32,836 nucleotides of DNA from Desulfosporosinus sp. (GTDB lineage Bacteria; Campylobacterota; Campylobacteria; Campylobacterales; Arcobacteraceae), in contig DYPS01000003.1 of NCBI GenBank assembly GCA_020719775.1, positions 1 to 32,836 of the forward strand, in the 5' to 3' direction. Of the stretch, positions 1-9,322 are shown in pieces. The notes below the pieces were generated by a model. The model did not search any database. It was not told where the DNA came from and saw nothing but the letters and a program-made list of their open reading frames with translations. The translations under genes and the position numbers were made by a program. Numbering within the stretch: the stretch's first letter is position 1; each line of letters opens with the position of its first letter.

Positions 1-2
1 CC

Positions 3-131
3 CTCAAAGAGGATATTATCAAACATCAACACAACTGCAAAGCGACTGGTTTTTGGGTCAAAAAATCAAAAGAGGCAAATTTTTTACTTATCATGCACGA
101 GCATCTGTTTGTTTTTCAAAAAGTTGCATAA
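3..131 (+). CDS. C-terminal fragment of a possible DNA methyltransferase (5' end outside window)
   Basis: An open frame enters from the left edge and ends at TAA 129-131, giving 42 residues. It contains a WVKKSKEANFLLIMHEHLFV stretch. This resembles the last beta strands of N4/N6-type DNA methyltransferases, which often end in a 'hEyhlvFkK' pattern. It is followed by AT-rich DNA and then the helicase gene on the same strand. The identification rests on one short motif from memory, so the family is uncertain. The other two forward frames read as poor-quality sequence here. Confidence 0.4.
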   Translation, partial: LKEDIIKHQHNCKATGFWVKKSKEANFLLIMHEHLFVFQKVA

Positions 132-223
132 ATTGTTTTTACACTAACAAAGCTCCTTTTTTACAAACTTATATTACACTCCGATAAATTAGGTCGATTG
201 TGACCAACACAAAAAGGTACAAA

Positions 224-1636
224 ATGTCATTCTCAAGTTTAGGTTTATCTGCTCCTATTTTAAAAGCACTTCAAGAGGAGGGGTACGAAGCTCCAACTCC
301 AATCCAAGCAAAAGCTATCCCTGTGATACTCCAAAAAAAAGATGTTTTGGCGGGTGCACAAACAGGAACTGGTAAAACAGCTGGATTTACTTTGCCCCTT
401 TTAGAACTTTTAAGTCGTGCTCCAAAAACAGAAGCGAAACCTCATGTAAGAGCTTTGATACTCACACCTACGAGAGAACTTGCAGCTCAAGTTGAGCAAA
501 GCGTGGATACTTATGGAAAATATCTCCCTTTAAAATCTACGGTTATTTTTGGTGGCGTGGGGATAAATCCACAAATTGCGACACTTAAAAAAGGTGTCGA
601 TATCCTTGTGGCAACACCTGGGCGGTTACTTGACCATGTTGGGCAAAAAACAGTTGATTTAAGCAAAGTGGAGTTTTTGATACTCGATGAAGCAGACAGA
701 ATGCTTGATATGGGATTTATCAATGATATAAAAAAGGTTCTTTCAATTTTGCCAAAAAATAGACAAAATCTCCTTTTCTCAGCAACCTTTTCAGATGAGA
801 TAAAAGCTTTAGCGGACAGTTTACTCAACTCTCCTGTTTTACTTGAAGTAGCAAGACGAAATGAAACAGGTGGTGGGATATCTCAAGCACTTTATATCCT
901 TGATAAAGAGAAAAAAAGGGAACTATTAGCTCATCTGATAGAAGATGGAAAATGGACTCAAGTACTTGTTTTTACAAGAACAAAACATGGAGCAAATAAA
1001 CTAAGTGAATTTTTAAGCCAAAGAGGAATAACTTCAGCCGCAATCCATGGAAATAAATCTCAAGGTGCTAGAACCAAGGCTTTAGAAGATTTTAAATCAA
1101 ATAGTGTGCGAGTCTTAGTGGCTACTGATATCGCAGCAAGAGGAATTGATATCGATTTACTGCCTCATGTTGTAAACTTTGAGTTGCCAAATGTAAGTGA
1201 AGATTATGTTCATAGAATCGGACGAACTGGACGAGCTGGAAATGAGGGGAGTGCTATCTCCTTAGTGTGTGGAGAGGAGTTAGAATACCTAAACGGAATC
1301 CAAAGATTGATAAAAAAAGAGATTAAACAGATTTTCCTAGAGGGTTTTACTTCAAAACAAGTCTATGTAGCACCTGAAAAACCAAACAGAGGAAAAGGAA
1401 AAACTCAAACACGAGACCAAAAAATAAGAAGTGAAAGAGATGCTAGAAATGGTGGACAAAGTGGAAAACCCACTTCATCAAGAGATGGTCAAGCGAAAAA
1501 ACCAGATAATCGAGACAAACGACCATGGGAAAAAGATAAAAAAGCTGGAAATAATGATAGTAGAGCACCAAAAAGCTATTCAACAAATACAAGGTCAGAT
1601 AGTGGGCATTCGAGAAAGAGAAATTACGATAAATAG
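224..1636 (+). CDS. DEAD-box ATP-dependent RNA helicase, RhlE-like
   Basis: This is a cytoplasmic RNA helicase for structured RNA, probably acting in ribosome assembly or mRNA turnover. The motifs occur in order: Q motif ([10 protein letters not shown]), motif I AQTGTGKT, Ia [18 protein letters not shown] box, SAT, then the second RecA-like domain ending in HRIGRTGR. The core is about 380 residues, followed by a hydrophilic tail rich in Lys, Arg, Asn and Gly, as in RhlE-type proteins, which probably binds RNA. A GTG at 200 is also in frame, but the ATG at 224 has an AAAAAGG ribosome binding site seven bases upstream, so I place the start there (470 residues). It is convergent with the aroG gene. 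Family assignment is firm; the RhlE subgroup is less certain. Confidence 0.93.
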   Translation: MSFSSLGLSAPILKALQEEGYEAPTPIQAKAIPVILQKKDVLAGAQTGTGKTAGFTLPLLELLSRAPKTEAKPHVRALILTPTRELAAQVEQSVDTYGKYLPLKSTVIFGGVGINPQIATLKKGVDILVATPGRLLDHVGQKTVDLSKVEFLILDEADRMLDMGFINDIKKVLSILPKNRQNLLFSATFSDEIKALADSLLNSPVLLEVARRNETGGGISQALYILDKEKKRELLAHLIEDGKWTQVLVFTRTKHGANKLSEFLSQRGITSAAIHGNKSQGARTKALEDFKSNSVRVLVATDIAARGIDIDLLPHVVNFELPNVSEDYVHRIGRTGRAGNEGSAISLVCGEELEYLNGIQRLIKKEIKQIFLEGFTSKQVYVAPEKPNRGKGKTQTRDQKIRSERDARNGGQSGKPTSSRDGQAKKPDNRDKRPWEKDKKAGNNDSRAPKSYSTNTRSDSGHSRKRNYDK

Positions 1637-1684
1637 CTAATAACAGCTATTTAAATCTGGGAAGATTAGCAACCCTCCCCTTTT
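1631..1684 (+). terminator. possible terminator region after the DEAD-box helicase
   Basis: A perfect 8-bp inverted repeat (AAATAGCT at 1631-1638, AGCTATTT at 1645-1652) overlaps the helicase stop codon. Beyond it a weaker GGGA/TCCC pair (1660-1663, 1676-1679) is followed by CTTTTTATTT. The two convergent genes end 52 bp apart, so a terminator is expected here. Neither stem alone is strong. Confidence 0.4.
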
Positions 1685-1687
1685 TAT

Positions 1688-3040
1688 TTATCTTGCCTCT
1701 TTCATAGTATCAGCTATCATAAATGCCAATTCTAAAGCTTGGTCTGCATTTAGTCTTGGATCACATTGAGTGTGATATCTGCTTGTCAAATCTTCGGTTG
1801 TAATATTGCAACTCGTACTTCCTGTACATTCAGTTACATCTTGACCAGTCATTTCAAGATGAATTCCACCTGCAACACTTCCTTCAGCTTTATGAATTTG
1901 GAAGAATTGTTTTACTTCGCTTAGAATATTTGCAAAATCTCTAGTTTTGTATCCATTTGATGCTTTTTCAACATTTCCATGCATTGGATCACAACTCCAA
2001 ACAATTTTTTTACCTTCGCTCTCAACTCTTCTAAGTAATTTTGGGAAAATATCAGCAACTTTGTCTGCTCCCATCCTAACTATAAGATTCAGTCTTCCAG
2101 CTTCATTTTCAGGATTTAAAGCATCAATTAGTCTGATCAGTTCATCCTCATTCATAGAAGGACCTACTTTACATCCAATTGGATTTTTTATTCCTCTAAA
2201 ATATTCAATATGAGCGTCTTCTAAACCTCTTGTTCTATCACCAATCCAAAGCATATGAGCAGAACAATCATACCAATCACCTGTAAGACTATCTTTTCTA
2301 GTAAGTGCTTCTTCATAGTTTAACAAAAGTGCTTCATGAGAAGTATAAAGAACTGTTTCGCTTAATTGTGGAGTATTTTGAGAAGTGATTCCACACGATT
2401 CCATAAATTTAAGAGCATCAGATATTTTTGTTGCAAGCTCTTCGTATTTTTCACCTAAAGTATGATTTTTCATATAAGTCAAATTCCATTTATGTACTTT
2501 ATGCAAATCAGCCATTCCGCCTCTTGCAAATGCTCGTAAGAGATTCAATGTTGCAGCACTTTGATTATATGCTTTTAAAAGTTTTTTTGGATTTGGATTC
2601 CTAGCTTTCATATCAGCATCAATATCGTTGATGATATCTCCTCTATAGCTTGGATACTCAACACCATCAATCATCTCAGTATCACTACTTCTTGGTTTTG
2701 CAAATTGTCCTGCGATTCTTCCCACTTTTACAACAGGTTTTCCACCACTAAAAGTCATAACAACAGCCATTTGCATCATCACTTGAAAAAGTGATTTGAT
2801 ATTTTGTGCATTAAATGCATTGAAGCTTTCAGCACAATCTCCACCTTGAAGTAAAAATGCTTTTCCATTTACCACATCCGCAAGACTTGATTTCAGTCTT
2901 CTTGCTTCTTCTGCAAATATCAAAGGGGGATAGGAAGCAAGTTCTTTTTCTACTTTTTTAAGTTTTTTCTTGTCTTCATAATTCGGTTGTTGTTTTATTG
3001 GAAAATCTCTCCAACTATCTGGTGTCCATATTGTATTCAT
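1688..3040 (-). CDS. class II 3-deoxy-7-phosphoheptulonate (DAHP) synthase
   Basis: Catalyses the first step of the shikimate pathway: phosphoenolpyruvate plus erythrose 4-phosphate gives DAHP. It is the plant/Helicobacter-type class II enzyme, not the AroF/G/H class I type. Visible signatures are the N-terminal [17 protein letters not shown] block, [11 protein letters not shown] (metal and PEP site), [18 protein letters not shown], the [11 protein letters not shown] block, VGPSM and WSCDPMHGN. The length of 450 residues is normal for the family. The ATG at 3040 has an AAGGAG site. It lies 19 bp downstream of the transaldolase gene on the same strand, so the two are probably co-transcribed; transaldolase metabolism bears on the erythrose 4-phosphate pool this enzyme consumes. 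Confidence 0.95.
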   Translation of the reverse strand: MNTIWTPDSWRDFPIKQQPNYEDKKKLKKVEKELASYPPLIFAEEARRLKSSLADVVNGKAFLLQGGDCAESFNAFNAQNIKSLFQVMMQMAVVMTFSGGKPVVKVGRIAGQFAKPRSSDTEMIDGVEYPSYRGDIINDIDADMKARNPNPKKLLKAYNQSAATLNLLRAFARGGMADLHKVHKWNLTYMKNHTLGEKYEELATKISDALKFMESCGITSQNTPQLSETVLYTSHEALLLNYEEALTRKDSLTGDWYDCSAHMLWIGDRTRGLEDAHIEYFRGIKNPIGCKVGPSMNEDELIRLIDALNPENEAGRLNLIVRMGADKVADIFPKLLRRVESEGKKIVWSCDPMHGNVEKASNGYKTRDFANILSEVKQFFQIHKAEGSVAGGIHLEMTGQDVTECTGSTSCNITTEDLTSRYHTQCDPRLNADQALELAFMIADTMKEAR

Positions 3041-3059
3041 AACACTCTCTCCTTAACTT

Positions 3060-4052
3060 TTAATTTTTTAATTTTTTCAACATTTGAGCAAAAGAAACTT
3101 TAAAAGCTTCCAAACCATCTGTTAGTAATTTGTTACCGACAGCATCTAAATTAATACCATTTTCTTTCAGCAAATCATTGTATTGATCGCATAGCTCTTC
3201 ATTTAAAAGAATTGATTTGCTAAACTGATCTCTTTTTATATACTCTTTAATTGTATTTAGTGGTGCTGTATTCACACTATGTGGGAAAATAAGATTTTCT
3301 ACATAGTAACTTTGTGCAACATCATCGCCTTTTACTCCAGTACTTGCAAAAAGAGTTCTGATATTTTTATTTCCTATTTTTTCAACTTCATGGTAACACT
3401 TTGTGGCATTTACAATTCCAGCTTTCATAGTCTCCAATCCTTGTGCTTTAAGGATATTATCAAGCTCCCTATCAAATCTACTCACAAAAATAGATATTAC
3501 AGCTTTTGTCTCTTTTTTGCTTTTTTCAATCCCAGCATTTAGTGCTTTAGCACATTGAATAGCTTGCACTGGAGTAAAGATTAAAGTTGCATTAACATTT
3601 ATTCCCATTGCAGTAAGATTTTCCATAGCAATATAACCAGCCTCTGTTGCTGGAATTTTTATCATCACATTTGAATACCCAATAGATTGAAACAGTCTGC
3701 TCCCCTCTTCAATTGTCCCCATAGCATCATCACATAATGTTGGATCAACTTCAATAGATATAAATCCATCATCACTGTCTATTTCATGAAGTGTGTAAAG
3801 ATATTCAGCAGCTTTTTTAATATCTGTAATGGCTATCTCTTCATATATTTTTTTGCTTTCATTTGCTTGAAGCATAGAAATTTGCTGAGTATAAGCACTA
3901 CTTGAAGCTATTGCTTGTTCAAATATAGCTGGATTACTTGTAGCTCCATGGATAATCTCATTTTTAATTAGAGTTCCGAATTCGTTTTCCAAAAAGTCTC
4001 TCTCTATAAAATCACACCAAAGTGAAAAATTTATTGTTTTTTTAAAATTCAT
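3060..4052 (-). CDS. tal: transaldolase
   Basis: Transfers a dihydroxyacetone unit in the non-oxidative pentose phosphate pathway, interconverting sedoheptulose 7-phosphate + glyceraldehyde 3-phosphate with erythrose 4-phosphate + fructose 6-phosphate. N-terminal block SLWCDFIERDF...GATSNPAIF and the catalytic Schiff-base lysine region VMIKIPATEAGY are visible, as is FVSRFDRELD. At 330 residues it has the size of the transaldolase subfamily I know from Campylobacterota. Its ATG overlaps the stop codon of the upstream small membrane-protein gene (TAATG), which indicates translational coupling, and aroG follows after 19 bp. Confidence 0.92.
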   Translation of the reverse strand: MNFKKTINFSLWCDFIERDFLENEFGTLIKNEIIHGATSNPAIFEQAIASSSAYTQQISMLQANESKKIYEEIAITDIKKAAEYLYTLHEIDSDDGFISIEVDPTLCDDAMGTIEEGSRLFQSIGYSNVMIKIPATEAGYIAMENLTAMGINVNATLIFTPVQAIQCAKALNAGIEKSKKETKAVISIFVSRFDRELDNILKAQGLETMKAGIVNATKCYHEVEKIGNKNIRTLFASTGVKGDDVAQSYYVENLIFPHSVNTAPLNTIKEYIKRDQFSKSILLNEELCDQYNDLLKENGINLDAVGNKLLTDGLEAFKVSFAQMLKKLKN

Positions 4053-4393
4053 TATTCATTTTCCTTATTTTGTTGACAAATCAAATCTTTATCGACATAT
4101 TGTTTAAAATCTTTTAAGATAAATCCCTTGCAATTTTGATTTGTTGACAAATCTTTAAATTTTACAAAATATTTATATCCTTGTATTTTTGTATCCATAT
4201 TTTCAACATTTGTAACACTGTAAACTTTTACATCACTAATTTGAGTATAGCCAAGCTTATACAAAATTTTTTCAGCTTTTGCTATTTTTCCATTTTCATT
4301 CACAAAAAATATAATAATCCCAGAAACGACAATAGCAACTATCATTGCTATCATTTTTCGACTAATTTTTCTTACTTCTATGTTTTCGTCCAT
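4052..4393 (-). CDS. small membrane-anchored protein of unknown function, coupled to tal
   Basis: I do not recognise a family. The 113-residue protein has a short charged N-terminus (MDENIEVRKISRK), one hydrophobic helix (about residues 14-34) and a soluble, lysine-rich domain of about 75 residues with two cysteines near the end. With a positive-inside N-terminus the domain would be periplasmic. I chose the ATG at 4393 because GGTGG lies 8 bases upstream; an in-frame ATG at 4408 has no ribosome binding site. It overlaps the tal start by one base, so it is translated with tal. A link with sugar-phosphate metabolism is not implied by anything in the sequence. Confidence 0.7.
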   Translation of the reverse strand: MDENIEVRKISRKMIAMIVAIVVSGIIIFFVNENGKIAKAEKILYKLGYTQISDVKVYSVTNVENMDTKIQGYKYFVKFKDLSTNQNCKGFILKDFKQYVDKDLICQQNKENE

Positions 4394-4517
4394 TATGTTT
4401 ACCACCATTTACAATGTATATGAGTTTTTAAGCCAAATATTGTATCTAAACAATAGTTAAAATATATAAAATTAGCATCTTTGGTATTTATAAACATAAT
4501 TAAGCTAAAATAACCAA

Positions 4518-5936
4518 ATGAAAAGAGTATTGATATTATTAGATGGCATTGTTGCAAAGAATTTACTAAAAAGATTAGTAGAGCTTGATACATCACATAG
4601 CGTTTATGATATTGTTTACACAAAAGACTCCTTGTTAAGTATAAAAAAACCATCAAATTTTACATTTTATAAATTTGATCCCACTAGTCTTTCAAAATTA
4701 AAACTCATCATGACGAAAGTTTCTTACAATAATATTCTAGTGGTACTAGGAAATAAAGACGACACAATTTCCGTTATTGAAAATATCAGATCTATCAATC
4801 AGAATATTTTTTTTAATGTTTATAACGAATGGGATATTGATCTAGATGGTAAAAATATTCAAGACTATAATGCAATCGATATCCTTACCAGTGGACTTAT
4901 TGAAAGACTGCCAAATGTTCCTGTAATTGCACAAAATATTGGGTTAAAACAGGGTGAAATTATGGAGATCAAGATCCCTTTTGGAAGTGCTTACGCTTAT
5001 AGGTATATCAGTAGTATCTCTCAAAGGGAGTGGAAAATTTTTGCTCTTTATAGAAACAATGTGATGCTCAATGTAAGACCTGCACTTATCTTAAAACCAA
5101 ATGATATTATTTTAGTTATTGGAAAACCAAAAGTACTTTTGCAGGCTTATGCAGCTATTTCTATCTCATCAGGATATTTTCCTATACCATTTGGAAAAAA
5201 TATTTATGTTTATCTTGATTTGTATCTACAAAGTGAAGATGACGTTCTTAACGCTCTAGAAAAAGGAAAATATTTACAAGAAAGACTCAGCAACACAAAA
5301 CTTGTCGTACGGATTACAAGACCTTCCACTGTTGAAACTATCGAAAAGATAAAAGAGTCAGTAAAGCATATTGAAAATAAAGTTTTAGAATTTGATTATC
5401 ATAATTTAGGTGTTTCAAATCTTATAACTTCAGATATCAAAAAATATGAAATTGGTATGTTTGTTTTAACCAACACTCTTCTTCAAAACAACACAATAGT
5501 TCAAAAAATTCTTACCACAAAAAAACCAATTTTTAAAGTAGGTACAGAAAACATTACCAATGTCAAAACTATCGTAATGGTACTAAATGCCTTGAAAATA
5601 TATGAGCAACTCTCGCCAATTTTATTTGATATCTCTTCTCAATTAAAACTAAAAGTTAATATTATCAATTCAGATCCAACAGGAGATACCGACAGAACAA
5701 AACTTATCCATCATCTTGATAGCTTAGCAAAAATTTTTAATCAAGATATCAAAATAGAGACAAATGAAAAGAATCCAATGAATCTTTTAAAACAAAAAGA
5801 CAATACTTTACAGATACTACCTCTTAAAGAAGGTATGTTTAAAAAAAGACTTATAAGCTTTTTTACAATAGATAGCGATTTACTCTCTTACGACTTAAAA
5901 AATCTTAATCAAATTATTATTCCAATTATCGAATAA
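4518..5936 (+). CDS. TrkA-C (RCK_C) domain protein, COG3400-like
   Basis: Residues 1 to about 125 form a Rossmann-like domain beginning MKRVLILLDG, which lacks the classical GxGxxG of TrkA-N. Residues about 128-210 look like an RCK_C/TrkA-C ligand-binding domain (EIKIPFGSAYAYR ... LKPNDIILVIGKP). The remaining 260 residues form a further alpha/beta region. From memory, proteins of this architecture are widespread in Campylobacterota and annotated as TrkA-C domain proteins. RCK_C domains usually sense small ligands that gate ion transport, but no channel gene is adjacent, so the partner is unknown. It is 30 bp upstream of the aminotransferase gene. Confidence 0.7.
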   Translation: MKRVLILLDGIVAKNLLKRLVELDTSHSVYDIVYTKDSLLSIKKPSNFTFYKFDPTSLSKLKLIMTKVSYNNILVVLGNKDDTISVIENIRSINQNIFFNVYNEWDIDLDGKNIQDYNAIDILTSGLIERLPNVPVIAQNIGLKQGEIMEIKIPFGSAYAYRYISSISQREWKIFALYRNNVMLNVRPALILKPNDIILVIGKPKVLLQAYAAISISSGYFPIPFGKNIYVYLDLYLQSEDDVLNALEKGKYLQERLSNTKLVVRITRPSTVETIEKIKESVKHIENKVLEFDYHNLGVSNLITSDIKKYEIGMFVLTNTLLQNNTIVQKILTTKKPIFKVGTENITNVKTIVMVLNALKIYEQLSPILFDISSQLKLKVNIINSDPTGDTDRTKLIHHLDSLAKIFNQDIKIETNEKNPMNLLKQKDNTLQILPLKEGMFKKRLISFFTIDSDLLSYDLKNLNQIIIPIIE

Positions 5937-5966
5937 TCTACACTGCATAATAAGGAACCACATTCT

Positions 5967-7097
5967 ATGAAATTCGAAAAATATCCATTTGAAAGACTGG
6001 CATTATTGCTTGAAAATATTGAACCAAATAAAGAATTTGAACCAAGTAGCTTAACTATTGGCGAACCGCAATTCGACACCCCTTTGTTTATTCAAGAAGA
6101 GCTTCAAAATACAACTGCTCTTTTAAACAAATATCCTAAAAGTGCGGGAGAAGATTACCTTAAGAATTCTATGAGAGGATTTATCCAAAGAAGATTTAAT
6201 GTTACTATAAATAATGATGAAATTATTCCTGTTTTTGGGACTCGTGAAGTGCTTTTTAATTTTCCTCAATTTTTTCTTTTCAATAAAGAAAATCCAACAA
6301 TTGCTTACACAAACCCCTTTTATCAAATCTATGAAGGTGCTGCTATTGCTTCAAGGGCAAAAGTCATTCATCTTGATTTAACAGAAGAAAACAATTATTT
6401 ACCACAAATAAGCGATGAGGAACTTAAGCTTTGTCATTTGGTTATTTTAAACTATCCAAATAATCCAACAAGTGCGACCATTAAAAAAGAAGAATTAGTG
6501 AAATGGATAAAAAAAGCACTCGAATTTGATTTTGTTCTTATCAATGATGAATGCTATAGCGAACTTTATTTTGGAGAAGAAAAACCAGTGTCTCTTCTAG
6601 AAGCTTGTATAGAAGCTGACAATCATAACTTTAAAAATTGTCTTATTTTAAATAGTATTTCAAAAAGAAGTTCCGCGCCTGGACTTCGTAGTGGTTTTAT
6701 AGCAGGAGACAAAGAAATTTTAAAAGAATATATGCAATATAGAACTTATGTTGGATGTGCATTACCTTTGCCATTACAAAAGACGGCTGCAATCGCTTGG
6801 GATGAAGAATCACATGTAGAACATTTTAGAGAAATTTATAAGCAAAATTTTATTCTAGCACAAGAGATTCTGGGAATTAAAATACCTGAAGCAACTTTTT
6901 ATATTTGGCTTAAAGTTGATGATGAACTAAAATTTACTCAAGAACTTTATAGAACTAAAAATATAAAAGTTCTTCCAGGTAGTTATCTTGGTCGAAATGG
7001 AGTTGGAAAAAATTATGTAAGAATTGCTTTAGTTGAAAATAATATAAAAACAGCCGAAGTGCTTCATAGACTCAAAGATTTTATAAAGAACAAATAA
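5967..7097 (+). CDS. class I/II PLP aminotransferase, probable succinyldiaminopimelate aminotransferase
   Basis: A fold-type I aminotransferase of 376 residues. Visible motifs are YPKSAGEDYLKNSM near the N-terminus, NYPNNPTSATI, NDECYSELYFGE and the PLP-lysine segment SISKRSSAPGLRSGF. Campylobacterota homologues are annotated as the DapC activity of the lysine/meso-diaminopimelate branch. The nearby murC, which uses L-alanine before diaminopimelate is added to peptidoglycan precursors, fits that role. In Helicobacter pylori I recall the same neighbourhood of aminotransferase, an unknown gene and murC. Substrate specificity cannot be read from the sequence, so no symbol is given. Confidence 0.8.
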   Translation: MKFEKYPFERLALLLENIEPNKEFEPSSLTIGEPQFDTPLFIQEELQNTTALLNKYPKSAGEDYLKNSMRGFIQRRFNVTINNDEIIPVFGTREVLFNFPQFFLFNKENPTIAYTNPFYQIYEGAAIASRAKVIHLDLTEENNYLPQISDEELKLCHLVILNYPNNPTSATIKKEELVKWIKKALEFDFVLINDECYSELYFGEEKPVSLLEACIEADNHNFKNCLILNSISKRSSAPGLRSGFIAGDKEILKEYMQYRTYVGCALPLPLQKTAAIAWDEESHVEHFREIYKQNFILAQEILGIKIPEATFYIWLKVDDELKFTQELYRTKNIKVLPGSYLGRNGVGKNYVRIALVENNIKTAEVLHRLKDFIKNK

Positions 7098-7115
7098 AGA
7101 AAGGAAATATACAAA

Positions 7116-7697
7116 ATGACTGAAACAGAATTGATGCAAGCACGAACAAATCCTGAATTTTTAGGATTTTTAGAAGAGAAAGAAAAAAATGCAATGGAGA
7201 GCAAGAATATAGCAGAACTTTACGAAGTACTTGATAGTTTATTGATTCTTGATCTTGATGATAATAGAATTAACAAAGTTTATGAAACTATTTTAATGAT
7301 AGCGTTTAATACTGTCCAAACTAAACTAGATAATCATACAAAATTCTCACTTCAAGGTGATGATTTTTTTTACATAAGAGCTTTTTATGAGCATGCAATT
7401 GAAAAATGGAGTTACAAAAATTTTCAAGGAGCAAAAGAATTACTTTTTGTATTATCTCAAATTATAGATGATGAACTTTTAACTGAAGCTATTTATGTAA
7501 AACTATTAGCATGTGATCAAGAAGTTGATCTTGACAATTTTTACTCTTCAACAGTAATGCATCAACAAACAGCTAGAGATGAAAAATATGCTTATTTTAT
7601 TTTAGATTTTAAATTTGATACAAAAAATTATTTAGCAAGTAAGGCGAAAGAATTATCAGAACTACATGAGAAACTAAAGCATCTTTTACAAGTATAA
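7116..7697 (+). CDS. conserved hypothetical protein between the aminotransferase and murC
   Basis: A 193-residue soluble, acidic and probably all-helical protein with no signal peptide, transmembrane segment or cysteine cluster that I can use. An AAGGAA site precedes the ATG. It sits 18 bp after the aminotransferase gene and 58 bp before murC on the same strand, so it is probably part of that operon. I recall an unknown gene in the same position in Helicobacter pylori. No function can be assigned. Confidence 0.7.
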   Translation: MTETELMQARTNPEFLGFLEEKEKNAMESKNIAELYEVLDSLLILDLDDNRINKVYETILMIAFNTVQTKLDNHTKFSLQGDDFFYIRAFYEHAIEKWSYKNFQGAKELLFVLSQIIDDELLTEAIYVKLLACDQEVDLDNFYSSTVMHQQTARDEKYAYFILDFKFDTKNYLASKAKELSELHEKLKHLLQV

Positions 7698-7755
7698 TTA
7701 TTTCTCAAAAAATGTTGATTTTAGATTATTTTAAATTTTTGAATTGGAGGACTTA

Positions 7756-9051
7756 ATGAGAGTTCATTTTATTGGAATTGGTGGTATTGGGCTTTCGGCA
7801 CTTGCAAGATTTCTAAATTTTAGAGGATATGAGGTAAGTGGAAGTGATATCAAATCGACACCTATCACTAAGGGGTTAGAAGCTGAAGGGATAAAAATAA
7901 CCATCCCCCATTGCAGCAGTGCGATTCATGGGCAAGATTTAGTAATTTATAGTGCAGCAGTAACAACAACAAACACAGAAAGATTGGAAGCAATGAAGCA
8001 AAATCTTACTATTGTACCACGAAAAGATGCTTTGCCTATTATTATGAAAGATACAAAAAATTATTGTATCTGTTCTGCTCATGGGAAAAGTACTACAAGT
8101 GCGATGTTATCAAGTATTTTAGGCTCAAGTGCTTTAATTGGAGCGATTAGCAAAGAGTTTGGAAGCAACTTTAGATATGTTGATGATACTTTGGTTTTTG
8201 AAGCTGATGAGAGTGATGCGAGTTTTATCCTTTCGAATCCATATTGTTCTATTGTTATGAATACAGAGCCCGAACATATGGAGTATTACAACTATGATCT
8301 TAAAAAATTTTATGCAGCATATAAAAAGTTTTTAGATATCGCAACAATTAGAGTGATTAACTGTGAAGATCCATTTTTGGCAAGTTATCAAGGGGAGGCG
8401 ACAAGACTCTATCCATCAACTGATATTAAAAATATTGAGTTTTTCCTAAAAGATGGGGAACCATTTACAAAGTTTAACCTCAAAGATTTTGGAACATTTG
8501 AAATATGGGGATTTGGAGAGCATATCGCACTTGATGCGAGTATGGCTATCTTAGTAGCACTTCAAACTTTATCTCTTGAAAAGATTAGAGAAAATATGAA
8601 ACTCTATAAAGGGATCAAAAAAAGATTTGATGTTGTTAAAAATAGTGGGGATTTGATAATTATCGATGATTACGCACACCATCCAACTGAAATAAAAGTA
8701 ACTATGAAATCAATCGAGCTTTATAAAAATCTAATATCAGCTACTAAAAATATCGTTGTATGGCAACCGCACAAATATAGCCGAACAAGAGACAACCTTG
8801 AAGCTTTCAAAACTTGTTTTGCTGGATGTGATGAGCTTATTATTCTCCCCGTTTGGACAGTCAATGAGCCTATTTTAGATATAGATTTTGTGCATGAATT
8901 TGCTGCATACAATCCAATATTTGCAGATAATGTCAAAAGATATGGTGATGTTTTAGAGGTTTGGAAAGATGAGCATATTACCATGACTATTAAAAATGGA
9001 ATAGTACTTGGAGTTGGAGCTGGAGATATTACATATCAATTAAGGAATTAA
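7756..9051 (+). CDS. murC: UDP-N-acetylmuramate--L-alanine ligase
   Basis: Adds the first amino acid of the peptidoglycan stem peptide in the cytoplasm, using ATP. The N-terminal nucleotide-sugar domain starts VHFIGIGGIGLSALARFL and is followed by GSDIKSTPIT. The ATP-binding region is altered from the usual GTHGKTTT to SAHGKSTTS. Later blocks are FEADESDASF, NTEPEHMEYY, RRFD-equivalent IKKRFDVV, DDYAHHPTE and WQPHKYSRT. I start at ATG 7756 because a perfect GGAGG lies 5 bases upstream (7746-7750); an upstream in-frame TTG at 7744 overlaps that site. The protein is 431 residues, slightly short for the family but with all three domains. The Ala at the Thr position of the P-loop is a small departure from the textbook motif. 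Confidence 0.95.
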   Translation: MRVHFIGIGGIGLSALARFLNFRGYEVSGSDIKSTPITKGLEAEGIKITIPHCSSAIHGQDLVIYSAAVTTTNTERLEAMKQNLTIVPRKDALPIIMKDTKNYCICSAHGKSTTSAMLSSILGSSALIGAISKEFGSNFRYVDDTLVFEADESDASFILSNPYCSIVMNTEPEHMEYYNYDLKKFYAAYKKFLDIATIRVINCEDPFLASYQGEATRLYPSTDIKNIEFFLKDGEPFTKFNLKDFGTFEIWGFGEHIALDASMAILVALQTLSLEKIRENMKLYKGIKKRFDVVKNSGDLIIIDDYAHHPTEIKVTMKSIELYKNLISATKNIVVWQPHKYSRTRDNLEAFKTCFAGCDELIILPVWTVNEPILDIDFVHEFAAYNPIFADNVKRYGDVLEVWKDEHITMTIKNGIVLGVGAGDITYQLRN

Positions 9052-9117
9052 AACTTTATAATGAAAAAAGTTACTATAAAAATATTTCAATAAAAATTAG
9101 ATTTATCAACACTAGAA

Positions 9118-9152
9118 TTTTTAATAAGCTAACTAATATTGCTTATTAAAAA
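9118..9152. repeat. perfect 12-bp inverted repeat downstream of murC
   Basis: TTTTTAATAAGC at 9118-9129 pairs with GCTTATTAAAAA at 9141-9152 around an 11-base loop. Neither strand has a T-run after the 3' arm, so it is not a standard intrinsic terminator. It lies between the convergent murC and heme d1 operons and borders the candidate small RNA, whose U-rich 3' end overlaps one arm. Confidence 0.6.
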
Positions 9153-9243
9153 ATAAATACTTAAAAATTGAAATAACTCTTTATTTTAGGAGGAGGAGTT
9201 TTAGTGAAGTTTTTAAATTATTCGTGACTTTCAATTTTTAATT
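9150..9243 (-). ncRNA. candidate small RNA with an anti-Shine-Dalgarno C-rich loop
   Basis: The predicted transcript starts at 9243, 7 bases after a TAGAAT -10 (9250-9255) that is preceded by an FNR-type box at 9278-9291. Its ends form a perfect 13-bp A/U stem (TTAAAAATTGAAA at 9161-9173 against TTTCAATTTTTAA at 9229-9241). The enclosed region carries CTCCTCCTCC (minus strand, about 9190-9199), presented by a smaller AACUC/GAGUU stem (9196-9200 with 9175-9179). The tract is complementary to AGGAGG-type ribosome binding sites. A U-rich run (minus strand 9158-9148) follows the outer stem. No protein-coding frame explains the region. This is entirely sequence inference; the 3' end is uncertain, and the outer stem has no GC pairs at its base, which makes it a weak terminator. 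Confidence 0.4.
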
Positions 9244-9291
9244 ACTAGAATTCTATCCTATTACCATAAAAATATCTTTGACTTCCATCAA
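9243..9291 (-). promoter_or_regulatory. FNR-type box and -10 hexamer for the candidate small RNA
   Basis: Read on the minus strand, TTGAT-GGAA-GTCAA (9291-9278) is followed after 22 bases by TAGAAT (9255-9250), predicting a start at A 9243. The box is then centred at -41.5, the same geometry as the nirC, trpD2 and nor-nir promoters in this window. It matches the TTGAC-N4-GTCAA palindrome at 9 of 10 positions. It lies just beyond the 3' end of the heme d1 operon, so it cannot serve that operon. Confidence 0.45.
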
Positions 9292-9322
9292 GTTTGATTT
9301 TATTCTATAAAACATCTTCCAT

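Noticed and set aside
511-828. Long open frames antisense to the helicase and to other genes such as 17589-18116
   Set aside because: Each lies wholly opposite a well-identified gene, lacks a ribosome binding site and has unnatural composition rich in Ser, Phe or Ile.
9189-9225. Plus-strand AGGAGGAGGAG followed by a GTG mini-frame of seven codons
   Set aside because: The frame is too short to support a product. The minus-strand reading, with promoter geometry and a closed stem, explains the C/G-rich tract better. It remains an alternative as a leader peptide.
9111-9252. Direct repeat ACTAGAATT at 9111-9119 and 9244-9252, as if a target-site duplication around a small mobile element
   Set aside because: The intervening DNA has no terminal inverted repeats at those borders, and the second copy overlaps the proposed TAGAAT -10. 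Nine bases recur easily in such AT-rich DNA.
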